This document shows, in pieces, positions 21,132 through 32,828 of a stretch of 64,000 nt of DNA (positions are counted from its first letter, which is position 1; each line of letters starts with the position of its first letter). The stretch comes from Triticum aestivum (Eukaryota; Streptophyta; Magnoliopsida; Poales; Poaceae), in assembly GCF_018294505.1 (NCBI RefSeq), contig NC_057809.1, positions 509,682,741 to 509,746,740 on the forward strand. Direction: 5' to 3'. Position numbers and translations under genes: made by a program. The notes below the pieces were generated by a model that ran no database searches, was not told the DNA's origin, and was given only the letters and a program-made list of their open reading frames with translations.

Positions 21132-22633
21132 TCCCTCAGTTTTTGAGAACCAAGGTATCAATCCAGTAGGAGACCATGCGCGATTCACCTCGTACCTACA
21201 CAAACAAATAAGAACCTCGCAACCAACGCAATAAAGGGTTTGTCAATTCCTTCACGTCCACTTGCAAGAGTGAGATCTGATAGAGATGACAGTAATAAGA
21301 TAAATATTTTTGGTATTTTTATGATATAGATTGAAAGTAAAAATTGCAAAAATAAAATAGATTGGAAACTTATATGATGGAGAATAGACCCAGGGGGCAT
21401 AGGTTTCACTAGTGGCTTCTCTCAAGATAGTATTAGTATTACGGTGGGTGAACAAATGACTGCCGAGCAATTGATAGAAAAGTGAATAATTATGAGAATA
21501 TCTAGGTATGGAAATGTATATAGGCATCACGTCCGAGACAAGTAGACCGAAACAATTCTGCATCTACCACTATTACTCCACACATCGACCGCTATCCAGC
21601 ATGCATCTAGAGTATTAAGTTCATAAGAACAGAGTAACGCCTTAAGCAAGATGACATGATGTAGAGGGATAAACTCATGCAATATGATATAAACCCCATC
21701 TTTTTATCCTCGATGGCAACAATACAATACGTGTCATTTCCCTTTCTTTCACTGGGATCGAGCACCGCAAGATTGAACACAAAGCTAAGCACTTCTCCCA
21801 TTGCAAGAAAGATCAATCTAGTAGGCCAAACCAAACTGATAATTCAAAGAGACTTGCAAAGATAAACCAATCATACATAAAAGAATTCAGAGAAGATCCA
21901 AATATTGTTCATAGATAAACTTGATCATAAACCCACAATTCAGCGGATCTCGACAAACACACCGCAAAAGAAGATTACATCGAATAGATCTCCAAGAGAA
22001 TCGAGGAGAAATTTGTATTGAGATCCAAAGAGAGAGAAGAAGCCATCTAGCTACTAGCTATGGACCGCAAGGTCTGAAGTAAACTACTCACACATCATCG
22101 GAGGGGCCATGGAGTAGATGTAGACGCCCTCCGTGATCAATGCCCCATTCGGCGGAGTTCCGAAAAAGGCCCCAAGATGGGATCTCTTGGGTACAGAATG
22201 TTGCGGCGGTGGAAATAGGGTTTCGTGGTGCTCCTGGATGTTCTCGGGGTATATGGATATATATAGGAGGAAGAAGTAGGTCGGTGGAGCAACGAGGGGC
22301 CCACGAGGGTGGATAGCGTGCCCAGGGGGTAGGCGTGCCCTCCTGCCTCGTGGCCTCCTTGATTGTTTCTTGACCTCCACTCCAAGTCCCCTAGATCACG
22401 TTTGTTCCAAAAATAACACTCCCGAAGGTTTCATTCCATTTGGACTCCGTTTGATATTCCTTTTCTATGAAACACTGAAATAGGCAAAAAACAACAATTT
22501 GGGCTGGGCCTCCGGTTAATAGGTTTGTCCCAAAAAGAATTTAAAAGAGTAAAATAAAGCCCATTAACATCCAAGACAGATACTATAATAGCATGGAACA
22601 ATAAAAAATTATAGATACGTTGGAGACATATCA

Positions 22634-22648
22634 AGCATCCCCAAGCTT
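22634..22648 (-). promoter_or_regulatory. Polypurine tract of the Athila-like element
   Basis: On minus, AAGCTTGGGGATGCT immediately precedes the LTR start TGATATGTCTCC at 22633. Typical plus-strand primer site of these elements. Confidence 0.75.
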
Positions 22649-25450
22649 AATTCCTGCTCGTGCTCGAGTAGGTAAATGATAAAAACAGAATTTTCGATGT
22701 GGAATGGTTCCTAACATATTTCTCAATGTAATTTTTCTTTATTGTGGCATGAATGTTCAGATCCGAAAGATTCAAGATAAAAGTTTACTATTCACAAAGA
22801 AATAATAATACTTCAAGCATACTAACTAAGCAATCATGTCTTCTCAAAATAACATGGCCAAAGAAAGTTATCCCTACAAAATCATATAGTCTGGCTATGT
22901 TCTATCTTCACCACACAAAATATTTAAATCATGCACAATCTCGATGACAAGCCAAGAAATTGTTTCATGCTTTTGATGTTCTCAAACTTTTTCAATCTTC
23001 ACGCAATATATGAGCGTGAGCCATGGATATAGCACTATAGGTGGAATAGAATGGTGGTTGTGGAGAAGACAAAAAGGAGAAGATAGTCTCACATCAACTA
23101 GGCATATCAATGGGCTATGGATATGCCCATCAATAGATATCTATGTGAGTGAGTAGGGATTGCCATGCAACGGATGCACTAGAGCTATAAGTGTATGAAA
23201 GCTCAACAAAAGAAACTATGTGGGTGTGCATCCAACTTGCTTGCTCACAAAGACCTAGGGAAATTTGAGGAAGCCCATCATTGGAATATACAAGCCAAGT
23301 TCTATAATGTAAAATTCCCACTAGTTTATGAAAATGACAACATAGGAGACTCTCTATCATGAAGATCATGGTGCTACTTTGAAGCACAAGTGTGGAAAAA
23401 GGATAGTAACATTGTCCCTTCTCTCTTTTTCTCTCATATTTTTTTATTTGGGCCTTCTTTTTTATCTTTTGGCCTCTTTTTTTTCGTCCGGAGTCTCATC
23501 CCAACTTGTGGGGGAATCATAGTCTCCATCATCCTTTCCTCACTGGGATAATGCTCTAATAATGATGATCATCACACTTCTTTTTACTTACAACTCAAGA
23601 ATTACAACTCAATACTTAGAACAAAATATGACTCTATGTGAATGCCTTCGGCGGTGTACCGGGATATGCAATGAATCAAGAGTGAAATGTATGAAAAAAT
23701 TATGAACGGTGGCTTTGCCACAAATACGATGTCAACTACATGATCATGCATGGCAATATGACAATGATGAAGCGTGTCATAACAAACGGAACGGTAGGAA
23801 GTTGCATGGCAATATATCTCCGAATGGCTATGGAAATACCATAATAGGTAGGTATGGTGGCTGTTTTGAGGAAGGTATATGGTGGGTTTATGGTACCGGC
23901 GAAAGTTGTGCGGTACTAGAGAGGCTAGCAAATGTGGAAGGGTGAGGGTGTGTATAATCCATGGACTCAACATTATTCATAAAGAACTCACATACTTATT
24001 GCAAAAATCTATTAGTTACCGAAACAAAGTACTACGGGCATGCTCCTAGGGGGATAGATTGGTAGGAAAAGACCAGAGCTCGTCCCCGACCGCCACTCAT
24101 AAGGAAGGCAATCAATAAATAAGTCATGCTCCGACTTCATCACATACGGTTCACCATACGTGCATGATACGGGAATCACAAACTTCAACACAAGTATTTC
24201 TCAAATTCACAACTACTCAACTAGCATGAATCTAATATCACCATCTCCATGTCTCAAAACAATCATCAAGTATCAAACTTCTCTTAGTATTCAGTGCACT
24301 TATATGAAAGTTTTTATAATGCCTAAAAGAAAATTGCCATGTTGTTCTAAAGGACTCTCAAAATAATATAAGTGAAGCATGAGAGATCAATTGTTTCTAT
24401 AAAATAAAACCACCACCGTGCTCTAAAATATATAAGTGAAGCACAAGATCAAAAACTATATAGCTCAAAAGATATAAGTGAAGCACATAGAGAATTCTAA
24501 TAAATTCCAATTCATGTGTGTCTCTCTCAAAAGGTGTGTACAGCAATGATGATTGTGGTAAACTAAAAGTAAAGACTAAAATCATACAAGACGCTCCAAG
24601 GAAAACACATATCATGTGGTGAATAAAAATATAGCTCCAAGTAAAGTTACCGACGAACGAAGACAAAAGAGGGGATGCCTTCTGGGGAATCCCCAAGCTT
24701 AGGCTTTTTGGTGTCCTTGGATTTACCTTGGGGTGCCTTGGGCATCCCCAAGCTTAGGCACTTGCCACTCCTTGTTCCATAATCCATAAAATCTTTACCC
24801 AAAACTTGAAAACTTCACAACACAAAACTTAAAAGAAAATCTTCGTGAGCTCCGTTAGCAAAAGAAAACAAAACACCACTTCAAGGTACTGTAATGAACT
24901 CATTCTTTATTTATATTGGTGTTAAACCTACTGTATTCCAACTTCTCCATGGTTTATAAACTATTTTACTAGCCATAGATTCATCAAAATAAGCAAACAA
25001 CACACGAAAAACAGAATCTGTCAAAAATAGAACAGTCTATAGCAATCTGTAACTAACGCAAACTTCTGGAACCCCAAAAATCCTAAAATAAATTGCTGGA
25101 CGTGAGGAATTCATATATTAATCATCTGCAAAAGGATTAACTAAATAGCATTCTCCAATAAAAAAATGGAAGCAATTCTTGTGAGCGCTAAAGTTTTTGT
25201 TTTTTACAGCAAGATCAAAAAGACTTTCCCCAAGTCTTCCCAACGGTTTTACTTGGCACAAACACTAATTAAACACAAAAAACACAACCAAAGCAGAGGC
25301 TAGATAAATTATTTATTACTAAACAGGATCAAAAAGCAAGGAACAAAAATAAAATTGGGTTGCCTCCCAACAAGCGCTATCGTTTAACGCCCCTTGCTAG
25401 GCATAAAAGCAAAGATAGATCTAGGTATTGCCATCTTTGGTAGGCAATTC
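22649..25450 (-). other. Long non-coding 3' region of the Athila-like element
   Basis: 2.8 kb AT-rich sequence between protease and PPT with only short chance frames on both strands. Several related motifs recur (ccccaagcttagg near 24692 and 24748, echoing the PPT; tataagtgaagca at about 24368, 24431 and 24474). In an autonomous Athila element RT and integrase would lie here; no trace is seen. I recall the same arrangement in other wheat copies, which suggests it is a family feature. Confidence 0.65.
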
Positions 25451-28400
25451 TTAAGTGGATCTCATAATAGATTCATATGGTAATTTAATTTTCTTTCTAG
25501 GGAAGTGTTCCATGCCTTTCCTTAACATAAATTGGAATCTAATATTCCATTCCTTCATATCAATAATTGCACCAATCGTTCTAAGGAAAGGTCTACTAAG
25601 AATAATAGGACATGAAGGATTGCAATCTATATCAAGAACAATGAAATCTACGGGCACATAATTCCTATTTACAACAATAAGAACATCATTAATCTTTCCC
25701 ATAGGTTTCTTAACAGTGGAATCCGCAAGGTGCAAGTTTAAAGAACAATCATCAAATTCACGGAAACATAGCAAATCACACAAAGTTTTTGGGATCGTGG
25801 AAACACTAGCACCCAAATCACACAAAGCATAGCATTAATGATCTTTAATTTTCATTTTAATAGTAGGTTCCCACTCATCATAAAGTTTTCTAGGGATAGA
25901 AACTTCCAACTCAAGTTTTTTTCATAAGATTGCATCAAAGCATCAACGATATATTTAGTAAAAGTTTTATTTTGACTATAAGCATAAGGAGAATTTAGCA
26001 CGGATTTGTAGCGACCAGACCTCAAACAGTCTGATCTCTGTGCTTCGGTGTCATCCCTGGATCAGTAATGCTGACACCACACAGTACTCGGAGGATTTAT
26101 AGCAGAGTAGCAATCACACACTTATTACATCGAGTGTCTCAAAAGAGAACTTATTACAATAAATATGGCTTAATGCCATCTAATAACTATAACAGCGGAA
26201 GGCTTGGAAGATAAGTGAGTCCATCAACTCCAACGGCATCACTGAGTATAGAACCACGACCTAAAAACTCCTTAATCATCGTCTGAAAAGTCTGCAACAT
26301 TAACGTTGCAGCCCGAAAATGGGTCAGCACATGGAATATGCTGGCAAGGTAACACATAGAGAGTAATGGAATGAAACAGCTATACTATATGCATATTTGG
26401 CTAGTGGAAAGCTCTATGGTTACTGTTTTGCGTAAAACCATTTTTCCCTACTTCAAAGGAATAAAATTTAATTACTATCATGGTGGTTGTTAAACATTGA
26501 GAATGGTTGACAGCATTCTCAATCCCAATTAAGCATCATCATTAAACATAACCCAACAAAATTAATTTAGAGTAACATGTTGAGATTCAAATGAAAATCC
26601 AAGTACTAGATACTCAAGATGTCCATAACCGGGGACACGGCTAACCATGATTAGTTTATTACACTCTGCAGAGGTTTGCGCACTTTTCCCCACAAGACTC
26701 GATCGCCTCCGTTTGGTTTCTCACACTACATGGTGTTTGAGAAGACGGATGACCGAGACATAGTCTTTCAGAAGCGCTAGCACCTTACGATCGGGTAGAC
26801 CGTACCACCTACATCCCCTACATCTGCTAGTCTACCACTGTAAGAGTTCGCACAACTTAGTCAACTATGCTAGAGCCCATAATAGCTTGTGGCTGCACAC
26901 GGAAGTTTCTAGTATGAATATTCTCATGATCCCTTTGAGCCTGGGTGGCGGTCCAAAAGAAAACAGGCAAGTCCTGGAATACCCAGGTGCCTCAATCCAC
27001 CCAGATGTGTGTTTAATTTGCCACCTTAGATAAACCATTAATTAACAATCTCACATCTGTCATGGATTTCACTCACCCAATCCACGTCTACTAGCATAGC
27101 ATGCCATAATAAGCAAACGTAGAAGTAACTCCCAAAGGTTTGAAAATAAACAGGTAATAGGTACTACCTCATCTACTTCCCATCCCACAATTTAATTAGA
27201 TCCTAATCATGCAATGTATGAGGATTGATCTAATGCAATAAAACTGGGTAGTAGAAAAGGTATGATCAAAGTGTTACTTGCCTTGCTGATGATCCGCGAA
27301 ACCTAACGATTCGAAGTAACAGGCGGCGCACTCCGGGTATTCTATTGCAGACAAACAAACAAGCATACAATAAGTACTCATCTAATGCACAGGTAAAACT
27401 CAAATAAGAGATCTAACCAGAAGGTTCAACTTAGGAACTCTGGTTGGCAAAAAGAATCAAATCGAACGAAGCAACGAAAACAAACGGCGAAAGAAAACAA
27501 CTTCGTTCTAGTAATCTGGATCTAGGGAAAATTTTACAGTAGCAAAATCTTGTTTAAGTGGGTTATTCGGATAGAGGGTTTCGAGACGAAACTCTAGGCG
27601 CTTGAATCACCTGATTCCGATAAACGAGCGAAAAGTTAAACTAAAACGAAAATCGGATCAGGAATCGCAATCAGAAAAATCTCGAATTTAATCCGAGAAA
27701 AAGAAAAACGACGAACGCCGAATTTTTTTTGGCACGGACAACGAGGCGGGATCGTCGGCGGTGGCGGCGGCGGCTCCGGCGGCACGCACGGATCGAGGCG
27801 GGGCTGATGGGCTGGGGCGGCTCGGGGCGGCGCTATTTAAAGGCTGCCCCCGGGCGATGTCCCGCTCGGGTACGGGCCGAAGACGGTTCGTTTTTTTATT
27901 CCGCTCGGATGAAAAAATAAAAAGAAATACTAAACAGACTCCGAAAATTCTGAAATAAATTTTCACGGGCTTCTAAAATCAAGCCGCACAAGGTGAACAT
28001 TTATTTGGGCCCTAAATGCAATTTTGAAAAACGCACATTTTTCCTAAATTCAAATAAAACACCGAAAAACTCCGAAATAAAATCTTATTTGATTTTATTA
28101 TTAAATCCTCAATATTTCTTTATTTTGGGAAAGTCATTTTATTCCCTCTCTCATATTTTTGTAATAGAAATAATTGATGATAAAATAAATAAAATCAAAT
28201 GATCCTATTCTCAAAATTTGAGAGAACTCAAATATGAAAATAACGAAATCCCCAACTCTCTCCGTGGGTCATTGAGTTGCGTAGAATTTCTAGGATCAAC
28301 CAAAATGCAAAATAAAATATGATATGCATGATGATCTAATGTATAACATTCCAAATTGAAAATTTGGGATGTTACAGGATTGCAACAAGGAAATACATTC

Positions 28401-28940
28401 TGCCAAAGAGCCATTATCATAATTAAATTCCTTCAAATCCAAGATAGTGGATTCGTTGCTATCTAAAGTTTTGACCTCTTCAATCCCACTTTTATCAATT
28501 TTTGCATCAAGATCTAAAAACTCCGAATTTTTGGGACGCCTTCTAACTAAAGTTGACTCATCTCTAGTCCCATCATTATCAAGATTCATATTGCAAAACA
28601 AAGATTTAATTGGGGACACATCAATCACTTTTAGATCTTCATCCTTATTATCATAAAAACTTTCCGGTTTAGCGGCCATCTTATTAACTAAGGTGGCCTG
28701 CTTATCCGAGATTTTAGCAATTAATTTTTCAAGATGAGCAAGCTGAGAATTCAATCCATAAAATTCCTTAGACATATCATCGAGATCTTTATGCATGAAA
28801 CCGATAAAACTTTTTTGTTCTTTAAGCTCGTTTCCAAATAAATTATTATGCTCAAACTACAAGGACATAAAACTTCTAACGTTGTTTTCGATTTCTTCCA
28901 ACCTTCTAAGCTGAGGATCAACTCCTTTTGGTAAAGCCAT
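25451..28940 (-). pseudogene. Athila-like gag-protease, split by a solo LTR
   Basis: Minus-strand gene starting at ATG 28938-28940 (MALPKGVDPQLRRLEEIENNVRSFMSL, then a stop near 28857). It continues as a coiled-coil-rich gag-like part (MSKEFYGLNSQLAHLEKLIAKI) to 28377, where a solo LTR interrupts. Across the insertion, SLLQS joins to VLNSPYAYSQNKTFTKYIVDALMQSYEK (26006-25920). A frameshift near 25920 and a TAA near 25835 precede the protease: CDLGASVSTIPKTLCDLL ... VPVDFIVLDIDCNPSCPIILSRPFLRT, with the DxGAS active site usual in Athila. No zinc knuckle is visible. The non-coding 3' region follows directly after the protease. Confidence 0.78.
26007..28376 (-). repeat. Solo LTR of an unidentified gypsy-type element
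   Basis: 2370 bp beginning tgtagcgacc and ending gatgttaca, so TGTA...TACA ends. It is flanked by perfect duplications ggatt (26002-26006 and 28377-28381). No internal region, PBS or PPT is present, which is the signature of LTR-LTR recombination after insertion. The likely sense is minus, since a TATA-like CTTTAAATAG (minus) lies near 27832-27841 at the edge of the GC-rich block 27730-27860 that would then be transcribed. Family not recognised. Short open frames inside are chance. Confidence 0.9.
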
Positions 28941-29119
28941 AAGGGCAACAAGCAACAAGAGGTAAGCGAAAAAGAGGCGGACAGAAAAGAGAGGGTGAAT
29001 AAAACGGCAAGGGTGAACTGGGGCAGAGGAAAACGAGAGGCAAATGGCAAATAATGTAATGCGAAGGATAAGAGTTGTGATGGGTACTTGGTATGTCTTG
29101 ACTTGGCGTAGATCTCCCC

Positions 29120-29132
29120 GGCAACGGCACCA
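29120..29132 (-). promoter_or_regulatory. Primer-binding site of the Athila-like element
   Basis: Minus strand TGGTGCCGTTGCC, one mismatch from the TGGCGCCGTTGCC site (tRNA-Asp type) usual in Athila elements. It is followed on minus by the element leader and on the other side, after 12 bp, by the 5' LTR. Confidence 0.8.
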
Positions 29133-29144
29133 GAAATCCTTCTT

Positions 29145-29582
29145 TCTACCTCTTGAGCACTGCGTTGGTTTTCCCTTGAAGAGGAAACGGTGATGCAGTA
29201 GAGCAGCGTAAGTATTTCCCTCAGTTTTTGAGAACCAATGTATCAATCTAGTAGGAGACCACGCACGAATCACCTCGTACGTACACAAACAAATAAGAAC
29301 CTCGCAACCAACGCGATAAAGGGGTTGTCAATCCCTTCACGGCCACGTGCAAGAGTAAGATCTGATAGAGATGATAATAATTAGATAAATATTTTTGGTA
29401 TTTTTATGATATAGATTGAAAGTAAAGATTGCAAAACAAAATAGATTGGAAACTTATATGATGGAGAATAGACCCAGGGGCCATAGGTTTCACTAGTGGC
29501 TTATCTCAAGATAGTATAAGTATTATGGTGGGTGAACAAATTACTGTCGAGCAATTGATAGAAAAGCGAATAATTATGAGAA
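29145..29582 (-). repeat. Truncated 5' LTR of the Athila-like element
   Basis: It aligns with 12512-12584 plus 21132-21491 of the 3' LTR, then stops at atgagaa, after which unrelated sequence begins. About 1.1 kb of LTR is missing and does not reappear in the window. It provides the empty site for the Copia insertion at 29211-29224. Confidence 0.85.
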
Positions 29583-29616
29583 CTAGTCGTCGACCCGTGC
29601 ATTCGCACGGGCTAGT
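29582..29616. repeat. Bulged palindrome at a transposon-like boundary
   Basis: Outer arms actag / ctagt and inner arms cccgtgc / gcacggg (loop attc), with a 7-nt bulge on one side. It lies exactly where the Athila LTR is cut. GC-rich hairpins next to ctag are reminiscent of element termini in grasses; class unassigned. Confidence 0.6.
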
Positions 29617-32217
29617 GTCTATTTTAATTGGATTTTCTGGTTTGTTTGAACTCAAACATTTATTTCTTTTATACATGCTCCAATTCCATATTTTAATTTA
29701 TGAATTTCGCATGTTCACATGTAAAAATTGAAATTATATATTCATGTGCCATATTGTGAAAAATATATATTCGCAACTTTGGCAATATGCTACAACATTT
29801 GGTTAACTGTAAAAAATGGCAATTATGTATATAACATGAGTGTATATCATATTTACTATAAGTAAAAGTTAAAAAATAAATATCTTACTCTACATTCATA
29901 GTGCTACATATAGATTCGGCGTAGCGTATTTTGCAAACCATTGAAGCCTACTTGTTAAAGGCCAAAGATGTATAGGTATATGCATTAGCATTTCAGTGAA
30001 CTTATATCATATAATATATCCTTGATGAAATTATGGTTGGTTTACGCTATGCTACTAATTTACTTGTGTTTTCTTGACGTGGAATTCATACTACTCATAG
30101 TTTAGAATGAGATATCTTCATTTTCTTTTATAACAAACTTTGATGGAGATGTTGGACCAACTGATTAAATGAAAATAGTCATTGTACAAACTTGAGTTTG
30201 TGATATCGCTACACGAAATTCAAGTATCTAGACGTCTATACGGGCTAGCACTAAAAAACACATAATAGTGACATTTTCAGTATGTTCATTTTGCAAATTC
30301 TTTCCACAATAATATAGAAAATATCCAAATTATTATTATCCAGGCATATTAAGTTCTCAACTGCTTCAAGCTTTCCGTAGGACAAAATACTATATTCTTT
30401 GAATAAGTTCCTTATGGCCTGCATTATATCTTATAATTTGTTGGTCACTAAGATATAAAAGAAAATGAATTGATGGACACTGGATGTTTGGATAACCTTA
30501 GTGAGCTTTGAAGTATATATAGTACTATGTACAGACGGAAAGAAATTAGAGATATATTATAATATTCAAACAACAACTTGCGAACTTATCAGTTTGATGT
30601 TGATTGAAATTGAGAAAAAATTGGACCCCACAATCTAATACTAAATATGAAATATTAGATTTTAAACAAATGACATGCAAATAAAATACCGGTTAAAAAC
30701 ATGTAGCGGTTTATCATGATTATCCACATTGATTTAGAAACTTGTAATTAGGCATTTTACATATTCATATGATTTCAAACCAGCATTACCTTGGGACTTC
30801 TTTTAATTCTTAGCAATCAGTTATATATTACATAATTTTTTTTGCTATTCAGCATGAGTTGTTATCTATCCTCTTAATATAAGGTATATGGTATTCTTTT
30901 TTGCTTTCTTAGATTCTGTGGTATTGTTTTTTGGTTGATACACCATTTGAGATCTACATGTATAGTTCTACTTCCCAAAAAATACATGTATAGTTATCTC
31001 TTGTCATAGCTAGTTATAATTGTGAACATTCAAACAAAGCGATGTTGCATTAGATGGCATGTAACACATGTTTGATCACATCGACAATATATATTTCGGA
31101 GAAGCTAATCGATCTATTGTCATAATAATGACCAAAAATGTAGTAGTAGAAACATATTAAAATGTCTTATATTTATTTACAAAGGGAGTGCAATATATAT
31201 GCAAAGATCAGCGGCATACGTTTATACGGAAATGTTGTAGTAACATCCATTGTAATAACATGTGACTTAGATCACTACCAGTTACATGAAAAATGCTTCA
31301 CGACCTTGTTAATTACCACCAAATCCTCCCAGCGAGTGGAGTTACTTCTGTCCAACCGAAAAACTGGCCCCGTTGAAAAACTGGTTTACGATCTATAAAT
31401 TGGAACAAAAGAACTGATTAGTAAAGATTAGCTTATTTTTAAAAAACATAGATTTTGGTCCCCTTAGTGAAGGCTAGCTACTAAAGTACAGTGCATGAAC
31501 TAATGTCATATGTATATCAACGGTACTTGCTTAAAAAGGTATGTATATCGACGCTGTCCTTTCCTAGCTTTTCTCAAAATGGTTGCAGCAGTGGGAAGCT
31601 AGAGGCGCATGCCATGAAGATTTCATTTTACATCAGTGACAACATCAAGCTATAAAAGATAGGAGAAAACATGCATGATCCTTACTGGTACAAACATCAT
31701 GTTGACGTAAATTACATTGGCATGGAGGACATCGAGTCCAATGATTCTAAAGAGTTCTTCTACTATGTTTGATATGTACGAAATACATATAGAATGAAAT
31801 CACACAGTATGAAGATAATATGATTAATTAGTGTTCTGTGTTGTATCAGACTTGTAGTGAGAGAAGTAAAAATTAGGTGTAAAATGTGTTGGTTTCTACC
31901 AGAAACACATGTATAGACAAATATTCTACCATATAGGATCAAGTTTCCTACACTACTCGGAGCAGGTAATAAAATCGATGGCTGCCATGGGCTTTCCACA
32001 ATTTGTCTATTCTCCACAAACGAAAGTAATAGTCTGAAGTACAACTTTATCACAGTACACACCTTTATCCACTAGGTTCACCATTATGAGTAAAAAATAC
32101 ATGTCATTTTAGTTTACTTAAAAAATTATGTTGTCAACAAAAGGCAAGCATGCATAAGCACTCCATGATTCTTGTACAAATTACATACTGGGAGCAAAAC
32201 TTACAGTCTCTTTTTAC
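29617..32217. other. AT-rich sequence without recognisable gene
   Basis: 2.6 kb, strongly AT-rich. Only short frames, e.g. a 78-codon one at 31162-31398 with no recognisable motif. No LTR, target duplication or coding domain of RT, transposase or integrase is visible. A partial echo of the boundary hairpin (tacgggctagcac) is at about 30239-30251. It may be a non-autonomous DNA transposon or decayed intergenic DNA. Confidence 0.5.
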
Positions 32218-32383
32218 ATGACATAAAATATTTTTTACGGCGATTATATATTTTCTTACGGTCTCTTTTTGCGTCGGAAATAAGACAAAACTTACAGAAC
32301 GTAAAATTACGGTGCATTGATGGTAAAATAGAGGGGGGTGAAGAATAACTATTCCTCACCCAGGATGACGAATAGCGCGACCC
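32218..32383. mobile_element. Partial copy of a TIR element (right half)
   Basis: acataaaatattttttacgg through the terminal gggtgaagaataactattcc...gcgacc repeats the right half of the element at 32400-32785 with few differences. The left half is missing. It ends at an AT dinucleotide tract. Confidence 0.65.
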
Positions 32384-32400
32384 TATATATATATATATAG
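32384..32400. repeat. AT dinucleotide tract
   Basis: Tract of eight TA/AT units between the two TIR element copies; another, interrupted one is at 32786-32814. Confidence 0.9.
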
Positions 32401-32785
32401 TGTTACTATTCATCACCCAGGGTGCAGAATAAGTTATTTTTCACCCGAGGTAATCTTACGATCATTTCATAATTAAATTACGTTTGGAATTCAAATAGTT
32501 ACATTCCTATTGATTTACGATGTAAAATTTGACATAAGAAAATAAAAATATAGGTCATAAGACAAAAAAATTTGCAGTTTATGTGTATTTTAGACTATGT
32601 TTTTACGTTTGTAATTTTACATAACATAAAATATTTTTTACGGCGATTATATATTTTATTACGGTCTCTTTTTGCGTCGGAAATAAGACAAAACTTACGA
32701 AACGTAAAATTAAAGTGCATTGATGGTAAAATAGAAGGGGGTGAAGAATAACTATTCCTCACCTAGGGTGACGAATAGCGCGACC
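32400..32785. mobile_element. Non-autonomous TIR (MITE-like) element
   Basis: About 386 bp with imperfect terminal inverted repeats of about 46 bp: 32400-32446 (gtgttactattcatcaccca...tcaccc) pairs with the reverse complement of 32739-32785 (gggtgaagaataactatt...gcgacc). It has no coding capacity and is flanked by AT tracts, so the target duplication cannot be measured. Superfamily not assigned. Confidence 0.7.
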
Positions 32786-32828
32786 CTATATATATACATA
32801 TATATATATATATAAATTAAAAGAGAAG

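Larger units (their letters stand above)
12512..22633 (-). repeat. 3' LTR of the Athila-like element, interrupted by the Copia insertion
   Basis: LTR sequence occupies 12512-12584 and 21132-22633 (about 1575 bp without the insertion). In element sense it begins TGATATGTCTCC at 22633 and ends GGTAGCA at 12512. The truncated 5' LTR at 29145-29582 gives the uninterrupted version: agtatttccctcag at 29211-29224 is the empty site of the Copia element. No coding sequence. Confidence 0.88.
12512..29582 (-). mobile_element. Athila-lineage Ty3/gypsy element with gag-protease only, split by two insertions
   Basis: Minus-strand element. The 3' LTR lies at the left (12512-12584 plus 21132-22633), the PPT at 22634-22648, gag-protease remnants at 25451-28940, the PBS at 29120-29132, and a truncated 5' LTR at 29145-29582. 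A complete Copia element sits in the 3' LTR and a foreign solo LTR in the gag-protease frame. RT, RNase H and integrase are absent, with no sign of a deletion scar between protease and the 3' region. From memory it matches the common wheat Sabrina/WHAM-type repeats, which are mostly non-autonomous. The left flank is ttgaa; the right end is lost, so the target duplication cannot be checked. Confidence 0.82.

Noticed and set aside
24368..24490. Repeated tataagtgaagca motif considered as a CRISPR-like or tandem array
   Set aside because: Only a few imperfect, unevenly spaced copies in plant retrotransposon sequence; no array structure.
27688..27966. Frames on both strands in the GC-rich part of the solo LTR
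   Set aside because: Compositional; the block is likely the transcribed leader of the LTR, not a gene.
31162..31398. 78-codon plus-strand frame in the AT-rich interval
   Set aside because: No motif, no homologous copy in the window, no promoter or partner; expected by chance.
32384..32814. AT dinucleotide tracts considered as a replication origin or matrix attachment site
   Set aside because: Simple AT microsatellites next to TIR elements; nothing else supports an origin.
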